From the NCBI GenBank assembly GCA_963774075.1, contig CAVZDP010000009.1, positions 364,381 to 428,380 of the forward strand: a stretch of DNA of 64,000 nt. Reading direction: 5' to 3'. The DNA is from JBBQNR01 sp963774075 (GTDB lineage Bacteria; Actinomycetota; Thermoleophilia; Solirubrobacterales; JBBDJG01). Both the position numbers and the translations under genes were made by a program. The notes beneath the pieces were generated by a model, which ran no database searches, was not told the DNA's origin, and worked only from the letters and a program-made list of their open reading frames with translations. Shown one piece after another: positions 35,020 through 41,838 of the stretch; position 1 is the stretch's first letter; each line of letters starts with the position of its first letter.

Positions 35020-35634
35020 CTAGCCGCACACCGGCCAGGGCGACGTGCCGCTCCGCTTCAGAAGCAGAGCCGCTCTACGGTCCTGCTCGGCCTCCGAGGC
35101 GGCCGCGGGATCGCCGCGGCCTCCGACGGCCTCCCAGGTGCCGAATGAGAACTGATACTTGCCGCGGTAGGACCCTCCACCGCCGATGGCGCGCGGGTTG
35201 CCCTTCGACTCGCACTTGGCGATCCGCTCGAGCACCGCACGGACCGCGGGCGTGAGCCCGAAGTGCAGGTCCGCGCGGACTCGCCGGATGCGCTTGCGCA
35301 GCACGCGAATCGCCCGCCGCAGTCTGCGCGGGGACCAGTGTGCCTGCGTCGTCTGCACGATGCGCGCCTTGCGGCCGTCCCGCCTGGCGATCAGGCGGTT
35401 CGTTCGGTTCCTCAGGCGGAGGAACCTCCGTACCAGTCTCTTTTGTCTCATTTGTTCATTGGTTGGGTTGGTAATGGTCACCGGCCCAGGGGGCTGGTGA
35501 AGGTAGTTCTCTGCGGGGCCCGAGACCGGCTGTTGGCCGCTCGGGGCTCCCGCCTTCGTGTCTGCCGATACCGCAACTGCTGGTGCCGCTGCTGCGATGC
35601 CGACGCTGATCACGGCAATCAGGGGGGCTCTCAT
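35020..35634 (-). CDS. secreted Rpf-like lytic transglycosylase
   Basis: 204 residues from ATG 35634; ATG 35646 is also in frame, but GAGGAGG lies between the two. A signal peptide (RAPLIAVISVGIAAAAPAVAV) precedes a basic, Arg-rich linker (LRRAIRVLRKRIRRVRADL) and a C-terminal resuscitation-promoting-factor domain: LERIAKCESKGNPRAIG with the catalytic Glu in CES, YRGKYQFSFGTWEAVGG, and SPWPVCG with the second Cys. It would cleave peptidoglycan glycan strands at the cell surface. The upstream region on this strand is long and strongly structured. Confidence 0.85.
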   Translation of the reverse strand: MRAPLIAVISVGIAAAAPAVAVSADTKAGAPSGQQPVSGPAENYLHQPPGPVTITNPTNEQMRQKRLVRRFLRLRNRTNRLIARRDGRKARIVQTTQAHWSPRRLRRAIRVLRKRIRRVRADLHFGLTPAVRAVLERIAKCESKGNPRAIGGGGSYRGKYQFSFGTWEAVGGRGDPAAASEAEQDRRAALLLKRSGTSPWPVCG

Positions 35635-35646
35635 GCTCCTCCTCAT

Positions 35647-36081
35647 GTCGCTGGTCAGTGGTCGGCCTCTCCCTCCTCTGCAGCGTTCGCCAGACAGTCA
35701 CCTCCTTTGTTGCGGCGTGCCAGCGGACATCCCGGGCGGGGCCGAAGCCCGTTCCAAATGCGGCCCGAGGGCCGCTTCCCGGCATCCCCGAAGGCGTTGC
35801 CGCGTCGCTTTCCGTCACTGGAAACCCCGCCGCCGACCAATGCAGGCGGCGGGAGCAGGGCGCCGGACTTGTGCATCACACCGGGCGCTTCCTGCTGATC
35901 GATTCGTCAGTCAAAGTAATACCACGAACCGAACGTTTGTTTCGGGTAGGTCACGTGCCGAACGGCACAATTCCGCCCGGCGACATTGGACCGCCGCGGC
36001 CGGGATTTCCCATCGCAGCGCGCCATGGCGGCGCCGGCCGCCCTCCGGTCGGGCTCCGGGCAATCGTTAGCATCCCGCCGC
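35647..36081. other. intergenic region with strong hairpins (Rpf leader / thrS promoter)
   Basis: About 435 bp between divergent genes. On the minus strand, toward the Rpf-like gene, it contains CCCGCCGCC/GGCGGCGGG (35826-35834 with 35845-35853, 10-nt loop), GCGGCCC/GGGCCGC at 35760-35775, and a GGGC-TTCG-GCCC tetraloop hairpin at 35739-35750, followed by a perfect AAAGGAGGTGA tract at about 35696-35706 that is not followed by a good start codon. This suggests a long structured 5' leader; it lacks the c-di-AMP riboswitch consensus. On the plus strand TAGCAT (36068-36073) precedes the thrS GTG. Confidence 0.4.
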
Positions 36082-38031
36082 GTGAAAGTCATCCTGCCCG
36101 ACGACAGGGAGCTCGAGCTGCCAGATGGGGCTACCGGCCGCGACCTCGCGGCCGCCATCGGAGAGGGGCTCGCCCGCGCCGCCCTCGCGATCCGGGTCGG
36201 CGGAGAGGTCAGGGACCTCGCCGCGCCCCTCGGCGACGGCGAGCGGGTGGAGGTGATCACCCCGCGCAGTGACGGCGCCCTCGACCTGATCCGTCACGAC
36301 GCGGCTCACGTGATGGCGACCGCCGTGACCGAGCTCTACCCGGGTACCAAGGTCTCGATCGGACCCCCGATCGAGGACGGCTTCTACTACGACTTCGAGT
36401 TCCCGGCCGGCGTCAAGGTGTCCGAGGAGGACCTCGCCGCGATCGAGCAGAAGATGCGCGAGCACGTCAAGGCGGACGAGACCTTCGAGCGCTCCGAGCT
36501 CGCCGCCGACGAGGCGGAGCATTACTTCGCCGAGCAGGACCAGGGCTACAAGGTGGAGCTGATCCGCGACCTCGTCAGGGACGAAGGGGTGCGCTCCGTC
36601 TCGATCTATCGCAACGGCCCCTTCACGGATCTGTGCCGCGGCCCGCATGCGCCTTCGACCGCGCGCATCAAGGCCTTCAAGCTGCTTTCACTGGCAGGGG
36701 CGTACTGGCGCGGCGACGAGCGCAACACGATGCTGACTCGCATCTACGGCACCGCGTTCTTCTCGAAGGACGACCTCGAGAGCCACCTCGAGCGGCTCGA
36801 GCAGGCGCGCGCCCGCGATCACCGCAGGCTGGGCCCGCAGCTCGGGCTCTTCACACTGCGGCCCGAGTCCCCGGGGATGCCGTTCTTCCTCCCGAAGGGG
36901 ATGTTGATGATCAACCTCATCCAGGAGGTCGTGCGGGGGCAGCTCGAGAAACGCGCCTACGACGAGATTCGCACCCCGCACGTGCTCGACGTCGAGCTGT
37001 GGAAGCGCTCAGGTCACTGGGAGAACTACCGCGAGAACATGTTCTTCACGAGCGACGCGCCCGGTGGCGAGGGCGGGCGCACGTACGCGATCAAGCCGAT
37101 GAACTGCCCCGGCGCGTGTCTCGTGTACGCGTCGAGCCGCCACTCCTACCGCGAGCTTCCGCTGCGCATGGCCGAGTTCGGACTCTGCACGCGCAACGAG
37201 CGCGAGGGCGTGCTGCACGGGCTGCTGCGAGTGCGCGCGTTCACCCAGGACGACGCGCACGTGTTCTGCTCCGAAGACCAGATCGTCGCGGAGGTGCGCG
37301 ACATCACCGAGGCGATCGACGAGCTGTACGCGCTGTTCGGGTTCGAGGACGTGCGGGTCGAGCTTTCGACGCGGCCGGAGAAGTCGATCGGCACGAACGA
37401 GCAGTGGCGGACGGCGGAGTCGGCGCTGCACGAGGCGCTCGAGACGATCGGGCGCGAGTACCAGCTCAACCCCGGCGACGGTGCCTTCTACGGTCCGAAG
37501 ATCGACTTCCACGTGACGGATGCGTTGGGGCGCTCGTGGCAGTGCGGAACCTGCCAGCTCGACTTCTTCATGCCGGAGCGGTTCGGCCTCACCTACACGG
37601 CGGCGGACAACAGCGAGCACGCGCCGGTGATGATCCATCGCGCGCTGCTCGGCTCGATCGAGCGCTTCTTCGGCATCCTGATCGAGCATCACGGCGGCGA
37701 GTTCCCGGTCTGGCTGGCGCCCGTGCAGGCGAGAGTGCTGCCGATCGCGGACCGTCACGCCGGCTACGCGCGCGAAGTCGAGCGCGAGTTGCGCGAGCTG
37801 GGCGTGCGTTGCGAGACCGACGCTCGCTCGGAGTCGGTCGGAAAAAAGATCAGAGACGCCGAGCTCGTCAAGGTGCCTTACATGCTCGTCGTCGGCGACA
37901 ACGAGCAGGAGTCGGGGAAGGTCGCGGTTCGGCGCCATCGCGAGGGCGACCTGGGAGCCATGACGGTGGCCGACGTTGCGGGAAATATCGCGCCCCAGAG
38001 AGCGGACGAATTAACCAGGAAAACGCCCTAG
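36082..38031 (+). CDS. thrS: threonyl-tRNA synthetase
   Basis: 649 residues from GTG 36082. An in-frame start at 35986 would add 32 residues with no homology; the TGS domain begins at MKVILPDDRELELPDG. Order: TGS (1-62), second additional/editing domain (HDAAHVMATAV, about 75-220, with the THR-tRNA hydrolase-type HxxxH start), class II catalytic core (IKPMNCPGAC with zinc Cys, about 340; RMAEFG; RVRAFTQDDAHVF; FYGPKIDFHVTDALGRSWQCGT; MIHRALLGSIERFFGILIEH), and anticodon-binding domain at the C-terminus. Charges tRNA-Thr. No ribosome binding site; TAGCAT lies 8 nt before the start, so it may be leaderless. I see no T-box. Confidence 0.97.
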   Translation: MKVILPDDRELELPDGATGRDLAAAIGEGLARAALAIRVGGEVRDLAAPLGDGERVEVITPRSDGALDLIRHDAAHVMATAVTELYPGTKVSIGPPIEDGFYYDFEFPAGVKVSEEDLAAIEQKMREHVKADETFERSELAADEAEHYFAEQDQGYKVELIRDLVRDEGVRSVSIYRNGPFTDLCRGPHAPSTARIKAFKLLSLAGAYWRGDERNTMLTRIYGTAFFSKDDLESHLERLEQARARDHRRLGPQLGLFTLRPESPGMPFFLPKGMLMINLIQEVVRGQLEKRAYDEIRTPHVLDVELWKRSGHWENYRENMFFTSDAPGGEGGRTYAIKPMNCPGACLVYASSRHSYRELPLRMAEFGLCTRNEREGVLHGLLRVRAFTQDDAHVFCSEDQIVAEVRDITEAIDELYALFGFEDVRVELSTRPEKSIGTNEQWRTAESALHEALETIGREYQLNPGDGAFYGPKIDFHVTDALGRSWQCGTCQLDFFMPERFGLTYTAADNSEHAPVMIHRALLGSIERFFGILIEHHGGEFPVWLAPVQARVLPIADRHAGYAREVERELRELGVRCETDARSESVGKKIRDAELVKVPYMLVVGDNEQESGKVAVRRHREGDLGAMTVADVAGNIAPQRADELTRKTP

Positions 38032-38039
38032 GCAGCCGC

Positions 38040-38045
38040 TATACT
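38040..38045 (+). promoter_or_regulatory. -10 box of infC transcript
   Basis: TATACT just after the thrS stop codon, 8 nt before ATG 38054 of a 12-codon leader ORF. No clear -35 element. A start point at or near 38054 is expected. Confidence 0.5.
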
Positions 38046-38053
38046 CGGCCGCA

Positions 38054-38092
38054 ATGAAGGGCGCAAACCGACCGCAGGTCCGCCGCCGCTAA
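38054..38092 (+). CDS. putative 12-residue leader peptide of infC
   Basis: ATG-started ORF encoding MKGANRPQVRRR, ending TAA, with three consecutive CGC codons at its end. With the TATACT box 8 nt upstream, its ATG would be at or close to the transcript 5' end. The segment GGGCGCAA inside it (38059-38066) is perfectly complementary to TTGCGCCC at 38110-38117, which is followed by GTTGCTTTTGG, so translation of the ORF could control folding of the leader. Known families: none recognised. Confidence 0.35.
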   Translation: MKGANRPQVRRR

Positions 38093-38201
38093 GGCGCCGC
38101 GTGCCCTCCTTGCGCCCGTTGCTTTTGGCTCCCGCTCTCTCTCGCATCATCGGCTGTTGAAGCGTTTCCGCGCACCAGCCCGAGCGACCCTGCACGCCTA
38201 C

Positions 38202-38219
38202 ATGCTTAGCTCTAGATAG
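38202..38219 (+). CDS. 5-codon uORF overlapping the infC start
   Basis: ATG CTT AGC TCT AGA TAG; the last base of the stop is the first base of the infC GTG (TAGTG). If translated, terminating ribosomes would land on the infC start, which has no ribosome binding site of its own. This is inference from layout only. Confidence 0.25.
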   Translation: MLSSR

Positions 38220-38962
38220 TGCCGATCCCGCGCAGGTTCGATCGGCGCCCGCCCGAGCGGGACACGACTCGCATAAACGACCGCATCCGCGTACCCGAGG
38301 TGCGGCTGATCGGTGAGGACGGGCAGCAGATCGGCATCGTCAACCGCGATGACGCTTTGAGTTACGCGCGGGAGCGTGACCTCGACCTGGTCGAGATCTC
38401 AGCCGAGGCCAAGCCACCCGTCTGCCGCGTGCTCGACTACTCGAAGTACAAGTACGAGCAGGAGCAGCGGCGCAAGCAGGCCCGCAAGCACCAGCAACAG
38501 GTGACCATTCGCGAGATGAAGCTGCGGCCGAAGATCGCGACGCACGACTACGAGACCAAGAAGGGTCACGTGCTGCGCTTCCTGAAGCACAACGACAAGG
38601 TCAAGGTCACGATCATGTTCCGGGGTCGCGAGGTCGCGCATCCCGAGCGCGGAGAGGTGCTGCTGCGAAAGCTGGCGGAGGAGCTGGGCGAGCACGGAAT
38701 CATCGAGCAGGAGCCGAACCAGGAGGGACGCAACATGACGATGGTCCTCGCCCCGGTCCGAGCGTCGCCGAACAGCCGCCGCCCGGAGGCCCCGGCTCCA
38801 AGTGCGGAGCAGCCTTCCGGTGGCAAAGCTCAGCCTTCCCGTGGCAAAGCTCAGCCTCCCGATGGTGAAGCGCAGCCCGCTTCCGAAGCGCAGCCTGCTT
38901 CCGAAGCGCAGCCCGCCGCGGATCAGAACGGCGAGGCCAACGCCGCTTCCGCCGAAGGCTGA
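38219..38962 (+). CDS. infC: translation initiation factor IF-3 with repetitive C-terminal tail
   Basis: 247 residues. IF-3 keeps the 30S subunit free and checks start codons. N-domain RINDRIRVPEVRLIGEDGQQ, linker Lys-rich (KYKYEQEQRRKQARKHQQQ), C-domain EMKLRPKIATHDYETKKGHV and VTIMFRGREVAHPERGEVLL. The family normally ends near residue 180 (NMTMVLAPV); here a further 66 residues are Pro/Gln/Ala/Glu-rich with imperfect repeats (SGGKAQP, SRGKAQP, DGEAQP, ASEAQP, ASEAQP). GTG start without Shine-Dalgarno site, overlapping a 5-codon uORF. The usual partner genes rpmI-rplT are separated from it by an RTX gene. Confidence 0.95.
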   Translation: MPIPRRFDRRPPERDTTRINDRIRVPEVRLIGEDGQQIGIVNRDDALSYARERDLDLVEISAEAKPPVCRVLDYSKYKYEQEQRRKQARKHQQQVTIREMKLRPKIATHDYETKKGHVLRFLKHNDKVKVTIMFRGREVAHPERGEVLLRKLAEELGEHGIIEQEPNQEGRNMTMVLAPVRASPNSRRPEAPAPSAEQPSGGKAQPSRGKAQPPDGEAQPASEAQPASEAQPAADQNGEANAASAEG

Positions 38963-38986
38963 AGAGCCCCTACCGCACGCGCACGC

Positions 38987-39988
38987 TCAAGCCTCGAGCG
39001 CGTCCTCCTTCGGCGACTCTCTCTGGCCCTCGGGCCGGTCCTCGTTCTTCTTCCTGGCGGCGCGCCTGACGCTCTCACAAGACCCCTTGGGGTTCGCGGC
39101 CGTCGCGTCCGCGATCACGTCCTTGAAGTCGAGGTATGCGACGTCCTTCTTGCCGGCCCCGCAATCGACCAGGTCCGGCTCTCCGTCGCGCGCGTGCAGG
39201 CCGTCGTTCCCGGGGCCGCCCCGCAGCGTGTCCGCACCCGGAAGCGGGACGTCGGCGACCGCCAGCCCCCAGACCTGGTCGTTGCCCTCGCCGCCGAGCA
39301 CGATGTCGACGCCGAGGTTTCCGAAGACGAGGTCGTTGCCCTGATCGCCGAACACCCTGTCGTCGCCCCGGCCGCCGGAGGCCTGGTCGTGGCCCGTGTT
39401 GCCGATCACTTCGTCCGTGTCGTCGCCGCCGTGGACGCGGTCGTTGTCCTCGCCTCCCGTTACGCGGTCGGCGCCGGGGCCGGCGAAGGCGGAGTCCTTT
39501 CCGGAGGCGCCCGTGAGCCGGTCGTCGCCCGCGCCTCCGGTCAGGAAGTCGTTGCCGAAGAAGCCGTCGATCGTGTCGGGACCCGCGTTGCCGAACAGCC
39601 GGTCGTTGTCCACGCCCCCGCTCAGGAGATCCCCGCCCGAGCCGCCGGTGAGGCGATCGTGGCCGACGTTCCCGTACAGGCGGTCCGAGCGCGTGCCGCG
39701 GCCGCCCGAAAGGAAGTCGTTGCCTACGCCGCCGGACGCGATGTCCCGCCCGCGACCGGTGTAGACCGTGTCGTCGCCGCCGAGAGCGCGCACCCGGTCG
39801 TTCCCGCCGCGCGCCTTGATCGCGTCGGCGTCGTCGGTCCCCGTGATGCGTTCCCCGCGGCCCGAGCCGCTGATGAGCTCGGCGGTTGCCACGGAGGAAA
39901 CTGCGAGCACGGCGGTCGAAGCGGCGAGCACTATGAGCGGCGCTCGCTTCGCCAGTCTCTTGCCGGTGCGTGCGATGCGACTGTCCAT
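38987..39988 (-). CDS. secreted RTX-type calcium-binding repeat protein
   Basis: 333 residues. Basic N-terminus and hydrophobic stretch (APLIVLAASTAVLAVSSVA) form a signal peptide. Residues about 45-255 are a continuous run of hemolysin-type nonapeptide repeats (GGxGxDxUx): GGVGNDFLS, GGSGGDLLS, GGAGDDRLT, GGRGDDRVF, GGEGNDQVW and others, which bind calcium and fold as a parallel beta roll. A short C-terminal region with two Cys (VDCGAGKKD, GSCESV) and a charged tail follow; no enzymatic domain. It lies on the opposite strand between infC and rpmI, which are adjacent in most bacteria, so it is probably a late insertion. Confidence 0.85.
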   Translation of the reverse strand: MDSRIARTGKRLAKRAPLIVLAASTAVLAVSSVATAELISGSGRGERITGTDDADAIKARGGNDRVRALGGDDTVYTGRGRDIASGGVGNDFLSGGRGTRSDRLYGNVGHDRLTGGSGGDLLSGGVDNDRLFGNAGPDTIDGFFGNDFLTGGAGDDRLTGASGKDSAFAGPGADRVTGGEDNDRVHGGDDTDEVIGNTGHDQASGGRGDDRVFGDQGNDLVFGNLGVDIVLGGEGNDQVWGLAVADVPLPGADTLRGGPGNDGLHARDGEPDLVDCGAGKKDVAYLDFKDVIADATAANPKGSCESVRRAARKKNEDRPEGQRESPKEDALEA

Positions 39989-40101
39989 TTCCGTCCTCCC
40001 CTCGGGGTCGTGTCCCCCCAGCCGCCAGATTAGGGGCTCGATCGGCCCCGCGCGCCGGTCGGTCGACCAAATGTCCAGTTCGGTTGCACGAGAACCTCAG
40101 T

Positions 40102-40320
40102 GGCCCTTGAGGCGGCGCCCCTAGAACATCGAGCCGGCTTCGCCGGACACCTAAAGTCCAGAGCGTCCGCCTTGAGGCGGCCGCCCCTAGAACATCGAGC
40201 CGGCTTCGCCGGACACCTAAAGTCCAGAGCGTCCGCCTTGAGGCGGCCGCCCCTAGAACATCGAGCCGGCTTCGCCGGACACCTAAAGTCCAGAGCGTCC
40301 GCCTTGAGGCGGCCGCCCCT
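40102..40320 (+). repeat. tandem array of 66-bp two-hairpin repeat
   Basis: Units begin GAACATCGAG at 40124, 40190 and 40256, exactly 66 bp apart and almost identical; a partial unit precedes them (from 40102). Each unit contains hairpin 1 (CCGGC-TTC-GCCGG), a linker ACACCTAAAGTCCA, and hairpin 2 (GCG-T-CCGCC-TTGA-GGCGG-C-CGC), ending CCCCTA. The last unit ends where the TATACT box of rpmI starts. Single copies occur at 40974, 51164 (inverted) and 60277, and a diverged one at 47695. Confidence 0.95.
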
Positions 40321-40325
40321 ATACT
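40320..40325 (+). promoter_or_regulatory. -10 box of rpmI-rplT
   Basis: TATACT, formed at the junction with the last repeat unit, 9 nt before the rpmI ATG. It gives rpmI-rplT a promoter of its own, as needed after separation from infC. Confidence 0.5.
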
Positions 40326-40334
40326 TTTGAAACC

Positions 40335-40544
40335 ATGCCCAAGATGAAGACCCACTCAGGCGCGAAGAAGCGCTTCCGTAAGACGGCGACCGGCAAGCTG
40401 CGGGCGCGTCACGCCTTCCGGACGCACATCCTGGGCAAGAAGCCCGCGCACCGCAAGCGCAGGCTCGGGCGGCCGTTCATACTCTCGCCCGCCGATCGGC
40501 GCGAGGCGCGTGAGCTGCTCGCCGGAAGGGGGCGCAAGAAGTGA
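40335..40544 (+). CDS. rpmI: 50S ribosomal protein L35
   Basis: 69 residues: MPKMKTHSGAKKRFRKTATG is the signature N-terminus of bL35, and LGRPFILSPADRREARELL its C-terminus. Part of the large ribosomal subunit. It overlaps rplT by GTGA, so the two are translationally coupled. No Shine-Dalgarno site; its 5' region is the repeat array. Confidence 0.97.
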   Translation: MPKMKTHSGAKKRFRKTATGKLRARHAFRTHILGKKPAHRKRRLGRPFILSPADRREARELLAGRGRKK

Positions 40545-40915
40545 CCAGAGTCAAGCGCTCGGTTCACGCGCGCAAGAAGCGCCGCGCGGTGCTGGACCGC
40601 GCAAAGGGCTACCGGGGCGAGAAGCACTCGAGCTACCGGCGCGCCAAGGAGCAGGTCATGAAATCGGAGGCCTACGCGTATCGCGACCGCCGCCGGCGCA
40701 AGCGCGACTTCAGATCGTTGTGGATCGTGCGCATCAACGCTGCGGCGCGCAAGGAGGGCCTCTCCTACAGCCGCCTGATGTCCGGCCTGCGCGAGGCCGG
40801 CGTCGAAGTCAACCGCAAGATGCTCGCCGACGTCGCCGTCCGTGACCCCGAGACCTTCCGCCGATTTGCCGAGCGAGCCAAGCAGGCCCGGGAGGTGACG
40901 GCTGCCGAAAGTTGA
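40541..40915 (+). CDS. rplT: 50S ribosomal protein L20
   Basis: 124 residues from GTG 40541. bL20 hallmarks: TRVKRSVHARKKRRAVLDRA, KGYRGEKHSSYRRAKEQVMK, YAYRDRRRRKRDFRSLWIVR, NAAARKEGLSYSRLMSGL. Needed early in 50S assembly and, in other bacteria, a translational repressor of the infC-rpmI-rplT message; here infC and rplT lie on different transcripts, so such control would have to act in trans. A terminator follows. Confidence 0.97.
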   Translation: MTRVKRSVHARKKRRAVLDRAKGYRGEKHSSYRRAKEQVMKSEAYAYRDRRRRKRDFRSLWIVRINAAARKEGLSYSRLMSGLREAGVEVNRKMLADVAVRDPETFRRFAERAKQAREVTAAES

Positions 40916-40942
40916 GGTTCCACGGCAGCGACGACTTCACCG

Positions 40943-40970
40943 GGCGGGCCCAATGGGTGCCGCCTTTTTT
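40943..40970 (+). terminator. terminator of rpmI-rplT
   Basis: GGCGGGCCC, loop AAT, GGGTGCCGCC, then TTTTTT. Strong rho-independent terminator 27 nt after the rplT stop. Confidence 0.85.
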
Positions 40971-40973
40971 CGT

Positions 40974-41003
40974 GAACATCGAGCCGGCTTCGCCGGACAC
41001 CTA
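40974..41003 (+). repeat. partial copy of the two-hairpin repeat
   Basis: GAACATCGAG, hairpin 1 CCGGC-TTC-GCCGG and ACACCTA, truncated exactly at the ATG of the rRNA methyltransferase gene. The second hairpin is absent. Confidence 0.9.
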
Positions 41004-41807
41004 ATGAGAGAGCCGATCAAAAGCAAGAGCAATCAGCACCTGAAGGAGGTGCGCAGCCTGCGCGAGCGAAAGCATCGCGACCGCACAAGCTTGTTCACCG
41101 CCGAGGGCGAGGACCTGCTTGCCGAGGCGCAGCGCTTCGGCGTATCGCCGCGCGCCGTCCTCTACGACGCCGAGCGAGTAGTCGCCGATGACCCGATCGT
41201 CTCCGCCCACCCGGGGGCGTTGCCCGTCACGAGCGAGGCCCTCGAAAGCGCGAGCGCGCTCGGCTCGGGCTCGCGGGTGATCGGCGTCTTCGAGCAGCGC
41301 TGGGCCGAGCTCGGCCCCGAATCGCCGCCACCGAGCGAGTTGGACGCAGCGATCTACCTGCACGACGTCGCCGATCCGGGCAACGTCGGAGCCGTCCTGC
41401 GCTCGGCGCTCGCGCTCACGCGGGCGATCGTCTTCCTCAGCGCGTCGAGCGCCGACCCGTTCGGCCCGAAGGCGGTGCGGGCGAGCATGGGCGCCGTGTT
41501 CGGGCAGTCGATAGCCCGTGCCGGCCTGGCCGAGGCGCGGGCCACCCTCGGAGAGGGCTGGCAGGTGGTGGCGCTCGCGCCGAGGCGGGGAAAGCCGCTG
41601 CCGGCCCTCGAGCTCGGCAGGCGCACGCTCTTCTGCCTCGGGTCCGAGCGGGCCGGGCTGCCGGACGAGCTCGCCGCCGCCTGCGACGACGTCGCCCACG
41701 TCCCGCTGCGCTCGGAGGGGTTCGAGTCGCTCAACGTCGCGATGGCCGCGACGCTCTGCCTGTACGAGGCTTCGACCGCCGCTGCAGCCTCACGGAGGTC
41801 TTTGTGA
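41004..41807 (+). CDS. TrmH/SpoU-family RNA 2'-O-methyltransferase
   Basis: 267 residues; start ATG 41004 begins a typical N-terminus (IKSKSNQHLKEVRSLRERKHR). SPOUT knot methyltransferase: SpoU substrate-binding N-domain, then IYLHDVADPGNVGAVLRSA (motif 1), GPKAVRASMGAVF, FCLGSERAGLPDEL (motif 2) and VPLRSEGFESLNVAMAATLCLYE (motif 3). Related enzymes methylate 23S rRNA or tRNA ribose; mycobacteria have one (tsnR) at the same place between rplT and pheS. Its 5' flank is a truncated repeat copy. Confidence 0.9.
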   Translation: MREPIKSKSNQHLKEVRSLRERKHRDRTSLFTAEGEDLLAEAQRFGVSPRAVLYDAERVVADDPIVSAHPGALPVTSEALESASALGSGSRVIGVFEQRWAELGPESPPPSELDAAIYLHDVADPGNVGAVLRSALALTRAIVFLSASSADPFGPKAVRASMGAVFGQSIARAGLAEARATLGEGWQVVALAPRRGKPLPALELGRRTLFCLGSERAGLPDELAAACDDVAHVPLRSEGFESLNVAMAATLCLYEASTAAAASRRSL

Positions 41808-41838
41808 GGCCGGGGCCACTACATACACTTCCGACCGC

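Noticed and set aside
35647..36081. T-box leader before thrS, or c-di-AMP riboswitch before the Rpf-like gene
   Set aside because: Neither the T-box antiterminator sequence nor the conserved ydaO blocks (GACAGCTAACC, GGGGGAACC) is present on the relevant strand.
38987..39988. RTX protein as an exported toxin with a type I secretion system
   Set aside because: It has an N-terminal signal peptide, no toxin domain, and no ABC/MFP secretion genes nearby.
40102..40320. CRISPR array
   Set aside because: The 66-bp units are contiguous with no unique spacers, and no cas genes are present.
41808..41838. PheM-like leader peptide before pheS
   Set aside because: Only 31 bp separate the genes and there is no Phe-rich short ORF or attenuator.
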